The position numbers and the translations under genes are program-made. This document shows, piece after piece, positions 1 to 5,180 of a stretch of DNA of 5,218 bases. The DNA comes from Planctomycetaceae bacterium (GTDB taxonomy: Bacteria > Planctomycetota > Planctomycetia > Pirellulales > Thermoguttaceae), in the NCBI GenBank assembly GCA_031276415.1, contig JAISNF010000196.1:1-5218 (forward strand). Direction: 5' to 3'. Positions within the stretch are counted from its first letter, which is position 1; the number at the start of each line of letters is the position of its first letter. Under the pieces are notes generated by a model. It saw only the letters and a list, made by a program, of their open reading frames with translations. It was not told where the DNA came from and did no database searches.

Positions 1-225
1 ACTCACATAACAAGCAATTGCTTCCTTGCCCGCGTTAATCTCACGCATCCAACTTTTCAAAAAAGTCGTCTTACCCGTCTGACGAGGTGCATGAAGTACC
101 CAATACAATTGATCCTTAATGTAACGATGCAACTGCGCTCCAACCAAACGCTCCGCTGGAGGAAGCATATAATGCATCAAAGGATCACAAGGTCCGGTCG
201 TATTAAAAAAACGACGACGTGTCAT
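1..225 (-). CDS. AAA-like P-loop ATPase, N-terminal fragment (cut by window edge)
   Basis: Translating the minus strand from the ATG at 225-223 gives 75 residues with no stop before the left edge, so only the N-terminus is visible. It begins MTRRRFFNTTGPCDP, followed by HYMLPP at about residues 18-23 and a Walker A loop, APRQTGKT, at 46-53 (A46, G51, K52, T53) preceded by a short hydrophobic strand (LYWVL). This layout, an 'FNTTGPCDP..HYMLPP' leader and then 'HAPRQTGKTT', matches a family of bacterial and archaeal AAA-like ATP-binding proteins of mostly unknown role. Walker B and everything after it lie outside the window. The protein should bind and hydrolyse ATP; its partner or substrate cannot be inferred. 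No convincing Shine-Dalgarno sequence precedes the ATG. It lies 68 bp after the RmlC-like stop, and co-transcription is possible but unsupported. I am confident about the P-loop and not about function. Confidence 0.8.
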   Translation of the reverse strand, partial: MTRRRFFNTTGPCDPLMHYMLPPAERLVGAQLHRYIKDQLYWVLHAPRQTGKTTFLKSWMREINAGKEAIACYVS

Positions 226-293
226 AAATAATGTCCGATTAAATAATTATTTGTAATAAAAAAATAAATATTGTATTGGAAATAAAAAAGCGG
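226..293. other. AT-rich spacer with a 12-bp palindrome
   Basis: This short gap between the RmlC-like stop and the ATPase start is almost entirely A and T. It contains a perfect 12-bp palindrome, AAATAATTATTT, at 241-252. On the minus strand a run of six T follows CCGC just after the RmlC-like stop (about 283-293), but no GC-rich stem precedes it, so I do not call a terminator. Confidence 0.4.
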
Positions 294-779
294 TTATTCA
301 TTGAGAGCAAATGGCGAATTTGAGATGTTTTCGTGACGTATTTCATCGACTTTTTCTTTTTTACCATTTCCGGCATAAAGTTGGTTTGGAGCATTCAATA
401 CCAAAGCCGGAACATCCGATACGCATCGGTAAGCATGGACAACACCCGGCGGAACAATTACCGCCGCAGGATTGGAAACTCCAACCGGAAGAATCATTTT
501 GTAATAATAAGTTGGCGAATCGGAACGATTATCCCAAAGATACAATTTCAAATCACCAGGTCCAAAGAACGCAAAAAAATCGGTTTGATTCGTATGTTCG
601 TGTGGTCCTCGCGTTATGCCGGGCAACGTTTCACTAACGTAACACATTGCCGGAAACAACTCTGAAGAGAGTTCATCCCTCCGAAATAATTCACTCAACC
701 AACCACGTGAATCCGCCCGTTTATTTAACGGACGAATTTCAACATCATGGATGATTCCTTCATTCCAGACTGTTGACAT
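294..779 (-). CDS. dTDP-4-dehydrorhamnose 3,5-epimerase-like cupin protein (short RmlC family)
   Basis: This 161-residue protein has the RmlC signature order: D23-S-R25-G26-W with E30 and F32 (DSRGWLSELF), RGPHEH at 57-62, Q65, a PPGVVHAY strand at 110-117, and NAPNQLYAG at 129-137. Classical RmlC converts dTDP-4-keto-6-deoxyglucose to dTDP-4-keto-L-rhamnose in the cytoplasm. By motif alignment, R57, H60 and H115 correspond to its active-site Arg, catalytic His and second His. The chain is shorter than the roughly 180 residues of classical RmlC. The position of the conserved active-site lysine (from 'QGKLV') appears to be D67 (QTDFF), so substrate and reaction may differ. It ends in a VDEIRHE block (144-150) typical of the short clade as I recall it. 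It follows rmlA by 113 bp on the same strand. The start at 779 is supported by an AGAAGGG ribosome-binding site. Family membership is secure; the exact sugar is not. Confidence 0.85.
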   Translation of the reverse strand: MSTVWNEGIIHDVEIRPLNKRADSRGWLSELFRRDELSSELFPAMCYVSETLPGITRGPHEHTNQTDFFAFFGPGDLKLYLWDNRSDSPTYYYKMILPVGVSNPAAVIVPPGVVHAYRCVSDVPALVLNAPNQLYAGNGKKEKVDEIRHENISNSPFALNE

Positions 780-787
780 CGTTAAAT

Positions 788-794
788 CCCTTCT
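788..794 (-). promoter_or_regulatory. Shine-Dalgarno site for the RmlC-like gene
   Basis: The minus strand reads AGAAGGG, then 8 bases, then the ATG at 779-777. It is the only clear Shine-Dalgarno sequence among the five genes here. It fixes the RmlC-like start and suggests the gene is translated independently of rmlA upstream. Confidence 0.7.
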
Positions 795-811
795 GTTTTT
801 TGATTTAAAAA

Positions 812-865
812 TTTGGAAAATTTCTTGGAAAGTTTTTTGGAAAGTTTTTTGGAAAGTTTGGAAAA
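812..865. repeat. 12-bp imperfect tandem repeat in the rmlA / RmlC-like gap
   Basis: On the plus strand GGAAA recurs at 815, 827, 839 and 851, exactly 12 bp apart. The unit is approximately GGAAAGTTTTTT, with the first copy diverged. A further GGAAA follows at 860 and another at 882 out of phase. Read as mRNA (minus strand) this is a series of CUUUCC and A-run units just after the rmlA stop. It contains no gene. An open frame across it on the plus strand only yields repeated W-K-V-F words and is not believable as a protein. Confidence 0.8.
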
Positions 866-892
866 TGCGGATTTTTTTTTTGGAAAAAACCG

Positions 893-1771
893 TTAATTTT
901 GTTCCTGAACTAAACGCAACAAATATTGTCCGTATTCATTATTCATTGTTTGAGCGATTTTTTTAACTTGTCCGGCATTGATGAAACCTTCGTGTAACGC
1001 TATTTCTTCCGGTGATGCAATCATAAGTCCCTGACGTTCCTGAAGTGTTTGTACGAAAACAGCGGCTTGCAATAATGATTCAGGAGTTCCGGTGTCGAGC
1101 CAGGCAAAACCGCGTCCAAAAAATTCGACGTGGAGATCATTTTGTTCAAGATAAATTCGGTTCAAATCGGTGATTTCCAACTCACCGCGTGCCGACGGTT
1201 TTAACGACGCCGCAAAATCAAGAACCCGATTATCATAAAAATAAAGTCCGGTTACCGCCAATTGTGATTTTGGAATTTTTGGTTTTTCTTCAATAGAAAT
1301 TGCCTTACCGGACGCATCCATTTCAACAACACCAAATCGTTCAGGATCACGAACCTGATAAGCAAAAACGGAAGCACCTTGATTTCGTTTTCCGGCGTGT
1401 TGGAGGAGTTTACGAAAACTACGTCCATAAAAAATATTGTCACCGAGAACCAACGCCACATGAGCATTACCGACAAATTTTCGTCCGATAATAAACGCTT
1501 GTGCTAATCCTTCCGGTTTTGGTTGTTCGGCAAATTCAAAATGGAGTCCCCATTGGGAACCGTCACAAAGAAGATGGCGAAAATGCGGTAAATCCTGCGG
1601 CGTCGAAATAATCAATATCTCCCGAATTCCGGCAAGCATCAACACGGAAAGCGGATAATATATCATTGGCTTATCGAAAACCGGTAAAAGTTGTTTGCTA
1701 ACTCCAAGCGTGATCGGATGGAGTCGTGAACCGGCACCACCGGCAAGAATAATTCCTTTAAGTTGTGTCAT
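893..1771 (-). CDS. rmlA: Glucose-1-phosphate thymidylyltransferase
   Basis: RmlA joins glucose-1-phosphate and dTTP to give dTDP-glucose and pyrophosphate, the first step to dTDP-L-rhamnose and related sugars, in the cytoplasm. From the 1771 start the protein has 292 residues, the usual family length. It carries the nucleotide-binding LAGGAGSRLHP loop (residues 9-19), SKQLLPV with the conserved Lys at 26, LGDNIFYG with Asp111 and WLDTGT with Asp226 as the likely metal ligands, EEKP (161-164), TGLYFYD and GELEITDLN (196-204). I chose the ATG at 1771 because family members begin only a few residues before KGIILAGG. An in-frame ATG at 1798 would add nine polar residues, MWNEYNSNQ. Neither start has a Shine-Dalgarno sequence, so the choice rests on family comparison. 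The short RmlC-like gene follows on the same strand, while rmlB and rmlD are not in view. A Pho-box-like site lies upstream. Confidence 0.96.
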   Translation of the reverse strand: MTQLKGIILAGGAGSRLHPITLGVSKQLLPVFDKPMIYYPLSVLMLAGIREILIISTPQDLPHFRHLLCDGSQWGLHFEFAEQPKPEGLAQAFIIGRKFVGNAHVALVLGDNIFYGRSFRKLLQHAGKRNQGASVFAYQVRDPERFGVVEMDASGKAISIEEKPKIPKSQLAVTGLYFYDNRVLDFAASLKPSARGELEITDLNRIYLEQNDLHVEFFGRGFAWLDTGTPESLLQAAVFVQTLQERQGLMIASPEEIALHEGFINAGQVKKIAQTMNNEYGQYLLRLVQEQN

Positions 1772-1802
1772 TTGATTTGAGTTATACTCATTCCACATTA
1801 AA

Positions 1803-1917
1803 AATTCGGTTTTGTTAGAAACGGTTTTGTTAGAAAATATCGCTGGAATATTCTATCTGAAAATCCTATTGATCTTGTCAAAACGAATTGGTCTTGTCCA
1901 AAAACGAAAACCGAATT
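1803..1917. repeat. 11-bp inverted repeat spanning the rmlA leader
   Basis: AATTCGGTTTT at 1803-1813 and its perfect reverse complement AAAACCGAATT at 1907-1917 bracket most of the gap upstream of rmlA. The spacer is 93 bp. If transcribed, the arms could pair in the leader RNA. Within the span, CTTGTCAAAACGAATTG (about 1874-1890) and CTTGTCC...CGAATTG (about 1893-1918) form a looser direct repeat, so this leader seems built from several duplications. No function is assigned. Confidence 0.5.
1807..1836. repeat. Perfect 15-bp tandem duplication
   Basis: CGGTTTTGTTAGAAA occurs twice back to back with no mismatch (1807-1821 and 1822-1836), 9 bp upstream of the longer rmlA start. It is not coding. 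Perfect identity suggests recent slippage, or a site that varies between strains. Confidence 0.85.
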
Positions 1918-1930
1918 GTTCAATGTGAGA

Positions 1931-1976
1931 AGTATCTCGTAATGTTGTTTGACGATCAAATGACGATATTATGACA
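1931..1976 (-). promoter_or_regulatory. Candidate Pho-box-like promoter upstream of rmlA
   Basis: The minus strand reads TGTCATA-ATAT, CGTCATT-TGAT, CGTCAAA-CAAC from 1976 to 1944. These are three 11-bp direct repeats, each a 7-base core plus a mostly AT 4-base spacer. This is the architecture of PhoB boxes, and the first core equals the TGTCATA of well-known enterobacterial Pho boxes. Eleven bases after the last core is GATACT (1936-1931), a 4-of-6 match to the -10 hexamer, which is roughly where a PhoB-dependent promoter would place it. Transcription would start near 1924 and give rmlA a leader of about 125-150 nt. PhoB binding is inferred from the pattern only. Chance resemblance in AT-rich DNA is a real alternative. 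Confidence 0.4.
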
Positions 1977-1991
1977 TAAGATAGCGAGAAT

Positions 1992-3002
1992 TCAAGAGTT
2001 TCTGAATATTCTTATGTGTTTGGCAACCGAACGGTTTAACCAATCAACAAAATCACCGGCAAATAAAAAATGATACGGAAACCGTAAAATATCTTTCCGC
2101 GAAATAATCCGAAATTCACGGAATGCAAACAAGGTGTTGGAACAAAGGGCTTTTAACTTTTTCCAGCCGTGTAATTCTTTTCTGATTGCCAAACGTTCGG
2201 CATAAATTGTTTCGTTGATGGCGCCTCGTGCGGTTTTGTAATACTGTTTGCCCGAATAGCGATAAACGTTTCGATAAAGTTCGGCATAACGCCGAATGGT
2301 TTGATGAGTGATATTTTTTGAAACGTTTGAATTATGTTTTCGGTAAACACAGGTTGTATGGTTGATATAAGCGGCTTTACCTTTTAACGTTAAAATTAAT
2401 CGTAATGCTCTGTCAACAAATACGGTATTGATAAACCATTCGGGAAATTCAACATATTCGCTACGGAGCAAAATACTATGTGTTGGAAGCCAAAACGGAA
2501 ACGGTTGATACATTTCTTCAATCCCAAAATAGAGTACGGAATTATCGTCAATAGGAAGATCGGAGTGTCCCGGAACCAATTCATTTTTATCTTGATAATA
2601 AAGTTGGCTTGCTGTACTGCAAAACGCACATTCTTGATGTGATTCCATAAAATCGACTTGTAATTGTAACTTATTGGAATCTATCCAATAATCATCTCCG
2701 TCAAGCAGGGCAATATATTTACCTTGACATTCGAGTATTGTTTTCATGAAATTAGCGTTCAAGCCGATATTTTTTTTGTTGCGCCGAAACCGAATGATTT
2801 TGGAATAACGTTCTGCGTAATCTTGAATCAGGTTGGCGGTTTGATCTGTTGAGGCGTCATCAGCGATAACATATTCGAAATCAAAATTGGTTTTCTGCAT
2901 CAACACGCCGTCTATTGTTTGCCGGACATAAGGTTCGGCGTTGTATGTTGTTGTGCAAACGCTGACCATTGGCTGAGGTTGTAACGTAATAGCAGAACAC
3001 AT
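1992..3002 (-). CDS. Family 2 (GT-A fold) glycosyltransferase
   Basis: This 336-residue inverting-type glycosyltransferase would transfer a sugar from a nucleotide donor to a growing surface glycan at the cytoplasmic face of the membrane. The GT2 domain opens with VSVCTTTYNAEPYV (13-26), then FEYVIADDASTDQT (42-55) binding the nucleotide, NIGLNANF (78-85), GKYIALLDGDDYW (94-106) with the metal-binding D-x-D (D101-G-D103), and KLQLQVDFME. WLPTHSILLRS (171-181), FVDRAL with D197, and VYRKHNSNVS (219-228) fit the acceptor and base region of this subfamily. The C-terminal 100 residues are basic and aromatic, with no clear membrane span. The ATG at 3002 has no Shine-Dalgarno sequence; Met12 (2969) sits right before the domain and is an alternative start. 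It lies upstream of rmlA on the same strand and may use the dTDP-sugar made there, but donor and acceptor cannot be read from sequence. Confidence 0.92.
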   Translation of the reverse strand: MCSAITLQPQPMVSVCTTTYNAEPYVRQTIDGVLMQKTNFDFEYVIADDASTDQTANLIQDYAERYSKIIRFRRNKKNIGLNANFMKTILECQGKYIALLDGDDYWIDSNKLQLQVDFMESHQECAFCSTASQLYYQDKNELVPGHSDLPIDDNSVLYFGIEEMYQPFPFWLPTHSILLRSEYVEFPEWFINTVFVDRALRLILTLKGKAAYINHTTCVYRKHNSNVSKNITHQTIRRYAELYRNVYRYSGKQYYKTARGAINETIYAERLAIRKELHGWKKLKALCSNTLFAFREFRIISRKDILRFPYHFLFAGDFVDWLNRSVAKHIRIFRNS

Positions 3003-3056
3003 AATTTCGTTATCAAAAAATGTAATTGTTCTAATTATTCACAAATTACTCAAGGT

Positions 3057-3222
3057 AATTTCTAATAACCGTTTTTTTATTTAACCACAGAGAATAAAAA
3101 TTTAATTTAAAAAAATTATTTTAGATCAAAAGTCAATGATAATATTAAATAATGTTTCGATTCCGATTAAAAATTTTCTCTGTGTTTTCTGTGGTTAATA
3201 AAAAAACTAATTATTAGAATTT
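3057..3222. repeat. Inverted-repeat element with TTAACCACAG arms (MITE-like)
   Basis: The left arm (about 3057-3103) reads AATTTCTAATAA, GTTTTTTTAT, TTAACCACAG, AGAA. The reverse complement of the right arm (about 3165-3222) reads AAATTCTAATAA, GTTTTTTTATT, AACCACAG, AAAACACAG, AGAA. The arms match over roughly 45 bp apart from small gaps and a 9-base block (AAAACACAG) present only on the right. The roughly 60-bp AT-rich centre has no gene. Long near-matching terminal arms without a transposase fit a small non-autonomous element or a dispersed palindromic repeat. I see no clear target-site duplication. The CCACAGA..ACACAGAG motif is one I recall as a common intergenic repeat in several phyla. 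Confidence 0.7.
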
Positions 3223-3280
3223 CCCACAAAAGAATTGATTTATACCAGTTTCAAGGTTGAAATCAAGAGGATGCAAGATT

Positions 3281-3430
3281 TTAGTTGAGAGTGAATAGTT
3301 GATAGAAATGAGGTTTGTTTTTTAGTTGATAGTTGAGAGTTTCGCAATGCGGAATTATTGCCAAAACATTTTGGTAATAATTTCGCATTACGAACACTCT
3401 CCGCTCTTCATTCTCAACTCTCAACGTTTA
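3281..3430. repeat. Heptamer-flanked palindromic repeat
   Basis: Variants of the 7-mers GTTGAGA and GTTGATA occur on the left (TAGTTGAGAG near 3282, AGTTGATAG near 3297, and AGTTGATAGTTGAGAG at 3324-3339). In inverted orientation they occur on the right (CTCAACTCTCAAC at 3413-3425), flanking the central hairpin at 3335-3401. The right-hand copy runs into the 3' end of the exported-protein gene and supplies its TGA stop. The arrangement resembles short heptameric repeats and REP-type elements dispersed in other genomes. Other copies cannot be seen in this window. Confidence 0.6.
3335..3401. repeat. Long hairpin-forming inverted repeat downstream of the exported-protein gene
   Basis: The core arms are 3343-3366 and 3369-3392, 24 bp each with 21 matching positions, separated by only 2 bases. 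One further unpaired base allows GAGAGT (3335-3340) and ACTCTC (3396-3401) to extend the stem to about 31 bp. It sits 20 bases past the stop of the upstream gene, so it could protect the 3' end of that mRNA. It is not a classical intrinsic terminator because no U-run follows the stem on the minus strand. Confidence 0.75.
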
Positions 3431-5055
3431 ACAATAATTACATTATCATTATTATCATTATTGTTATTTTCTGCTTGATTTTTTTCCGGTTCTTCCGATA
3501 AATCATCGCCGAAAACACGTTGATTGTAAATCGATAACGCATGAAGTGATAACGCCAACGCTTCAAGTTGCCGATCCGTCAAAACTCCCGTAGTAACATT
3601 CATCGGAATCCGGTTGACATTTGACATTAAACTCGTTACCGCACGAGTTACCCGCGGATCCTTCAACTCCCTGTCCGAAAGCGAAAGAAGAAGCCACCGA
3701 AGTATATGTCCGCTCGAATATAACGTCTCATAAACATCAGAATTCGTCCCCTTAAATAAGAAAAATTTAGGATGCCAAAGATATTGATCGTTTTGCACGG
3801 AAAGAACAAATTCATGATAAGTTCCAAGTTGCCGTTTCGCTAATGCCATTGGACCACGAATTGCCTTACCCTCTTCTTCGTACAATTTGACAGCAGCCGT
3901 CAAACCAAGAAGCCAATCCGTTACCTCACTTGAACCCTGATCAATAGAACGATTCAACTCTTCCGTAACCATCCGCTCAATATTCCACGTTTCACCCATT
4001 TCATTTTTCCATTGATCACCCGCCTCGCCGTAAAAAGAAAGCCCCACCAATGTCATCGACATGTTCACCCCCTTCGAAACAGCCGCCTTTTCCGAAGCAA
4101 TTAAATGCCCAATAGAATAAGTCCCGCCATTCACTTTTAATTCGTAATTCGGCATGATATTTGACATTGCCAATAAAGCCAGAAATGACGCCGGACGACG
4201 CTGGAATCCTGAACCAACCCTCGCAAAAACCCGCTTCCCGTCACTCCGTAACAACATCTTGCCGGAACAAGGATAATTCCAACATAACGTCCCAATAGAA
4301 TAAATGTAACTTCCTTTAGGTGCGGTTTTGTCCCGCGAATCCATCAAAACAGTCGGCTGATATATTTTGGCTTCGGCTCCATAAGGCAACGCCATCAAAA
4401 GAACATCGCCGGGCGTATTATTTTGAGTTGTCAACGCACGTTTCATATTGGCAATAAGAGTTGTACGGATTGACTTTTTGAGCAAAGCGGCTTTTTCCGC
4501 TTCCGTCATCGACGCCATCTCACGAGCCGACGGCGATTCCACTGTTACCGGCTTGGGCTCTTCAACATTGTCCTCGTGTTTCGGAGAACGGGATTTGGTA
4601 CGATATTGAACCAACGCATATTTCTCGTTTATGTTAAGCAGATCAGCGTCTGTACGAAAACGCGGCGGTAACGTCAACGGAATATCGTCCGCATTAAATG
4701 TTGTTGTTTTTAACGATGCCGTCTCGTTTTTAACCAAAGCAGGCATTGCCGGCAACACCGGTAATTGAATAGGACCATCAACCGTCAAAACTTCCGCATC
4801 CGGTGCGTACACCATTCCCTGAACAGCGGCGTTAGCGGCGTTGTTCCGAAGAACGCCGCGATTAGGAGCAAAACCTTGCGTCACTCCGAAAATATCATCC
4901 GGTTCGAGCGTTCCATCCAATGTGTAATCCAAACCGGTTGTCATTTGGGGCGAAGCGTATCGGTCTTCGCCGCAAAGTTGTTGCGGCACTTGAAAACCAA
5001 ACGCCGACACCAAAAACAGACTAACTAAAACCAATAATGATTTTTTCATGTTCAT
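3421..5055 (-). CDS. Exported planctomycete-type protein of unknown function
   Basis: This 544-residue protein starts with a likely Sec signal peptide: MNMKK, a hydrophobic run SLLVLVSLFLVSAFGF, and possible cleavage after A18-F-G20. A disordered stretch to about residue 180 (rich in P, T, D, E and K) precedes a mostly helical domain at about 185-516. Its landmarks are GDVLLMALPYGAEAKIYQP (216-234), YSIGTLCWNYPCSGK (252-266) with Cys258 and Cys263, GETWNIERMVTEEL (354-367), SSGHILRWLLLSL (448-460) and ALSLHALSIYNQRVF (501-515). I recall this set from a family widespread in Planctomycetes, sometimes carrying a meaningless eukaryotic GTPase-activating name in databases; no enzyme activity is known to me. 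Repeated helical pairs hint at an alpha/alpha-toroid fold (inference). The tail (529-538, NNNNDNNDN-like) is low complexity, and the TGA lies inside a dispersed repeat. The ATG at 5055 lacks a Shine-Dalgarno sequence; Met3 (5049) is equally possible. It is 418 bp away from the next gene, so probably a separate transcript. Confidence 0.85.
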   Translation of the reverse strand: MNMKKSLLVLVSLFLVSAFGFQVPQQLCGEDRYASPQMTTGLDYTLDGTLEPDDIFGVTQGFAPNRGVLRNNAANAAVQGMVYAPDAEVLTVDGPIQLPVLPAMPALVKNETASLKTTTFNADDIPLTLPPRFRTDADLLNINEKYALVQYRTKSRSPKHEDNVEEPKPVTVESPSAREMASMTEAEKAALLKKSIRTTLIANMKRALTTQNNTPGDVLLMALPYGAEAKIYQPTVLMDSRDKTAPKGSYIYSIGTLCWNYPCSGKMLLRSDGKRVFARVGSGFQRRPASFLALLAMSNIMPNYELKVNGGTYSIGHLIASEKAAVSKGVNMSMTLVGLSFYGEAGDQWKNEMGETWNIERMVTEELNRSIDQGSSEVTDWLLGLTAAVKLYEEEGKAIRGPMALAKRQLGTYHEFVLSVQNDQYLWHPKFFLFKGTNSDVYETLYSSGHILRWLLLSLSDRELKDPRVTRAVTSLMSNVNRIPMNVTTGVLTDRQLEALALSLHALSIYNQRVFGDDLSEEPEKNQAENNNNDNNDNVIIVKR

Positions 5056-5090
5056 AAAATTAAAAGTGAATTAGTTTCACGTAACGGACA

Positions 5091-5122
5091 TTGTTATTGG
5101 GTTCTACTTTGAACGGTAACAA
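5091..5122 (-). promoter_or_regulatory. Hairpin in the leader of the exported-protein gene
   Basis: TTGTTA (5091-5096) pairs with TAACAA (5117-5122), and inside it GTTC (5101-5104) pairs with GAAC (5111-5114). A 4-versus-2 base internal loop and a 6-base end loop complete a 10-bp interrupted stem. It begins 36 bases upstream of the start codon. A second small inverted repeat, GTGAA/TTCAC (5066-5080), lies between it and the ATG. A regulatory role is possible but unsupported beyond geometry. Confidence 0.35.
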
Positions 5123-5149
5123 CTTGGATTTGTGCAAAATGGCTATATG

Positions 5150-5155
5150 ATTATA
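5150..5155 (-). promoter_or_regulatory. Possible -10 hexamer for the exported-protein gene
   Basis: The minus strand has a perfect TATAAT at 5155-5150, about 95 bases before the start codon. No good -35 box sits at the usual distance; TTGTTA upstream is only 13 bases away. Such a match is easily found by chance in this AT-rich DNA, so this is a weak candidate only. Confidence 0.25.
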
Positions 5156-5180
5156 TCTGCATTTAATATAACAAAATTAC

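Larger units (their letters stand above)
3003..3420. other. 418-bp intergenic region without a gene
   Basis: No credible coding frame exists on either strand. The region is strongly AT-rich and is largely made of two inverted-repeat elements, described separately (3057-3222 and 3281-3430). No Shine-Dalgarno or convincing promoter for the glycosyltransferase was recognised. The remaining stretches (3003-3056 and 3223-3280) show nothing I can name. Confidence 0.7.

Noticed and set aside
1..225. The ATPase fragment as a transposition or defence gene
   Set aside because: Only a leader and Walker A are visible, with no partner gene, terminal repeats or nuclease domain in the window, so no such role can be claimed.
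311..665. Two overlapping plus-strand open frames of about 110 residues
   Set aside because: They lie wholly antisense to the well-supported RmlC-like gene, have no recognisable domain and no ribosome-binding site, and read as shadow frames.
751..966. Plus-strand open frame with repeated W-K-V-F words
   Set aside because: The repeated words come from the 12-bp tandem array, the rest is antisense to rmlA and the RmlC-like gene, and nothing resembles a real protein.
812..1836. CRISPR array
   Set aside because: The repeats here are 12-15 bp, directly adjacent without spacers, and no cas gene is present.
3335..3401. Intrinsic transcription terminator for the exported-protein gene
   Set aside because: The stem is strong and well placed, but no U-run follows it on the minus strand, and the AT-rich core with repeat flanks fits a dispersed palindrome better.
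4765..5028. Plus-strand 87-residue open frame
   Set aside because: It is antisense to the signal-peptide end of the exported-protein gene and has no motif or start signal of its own.
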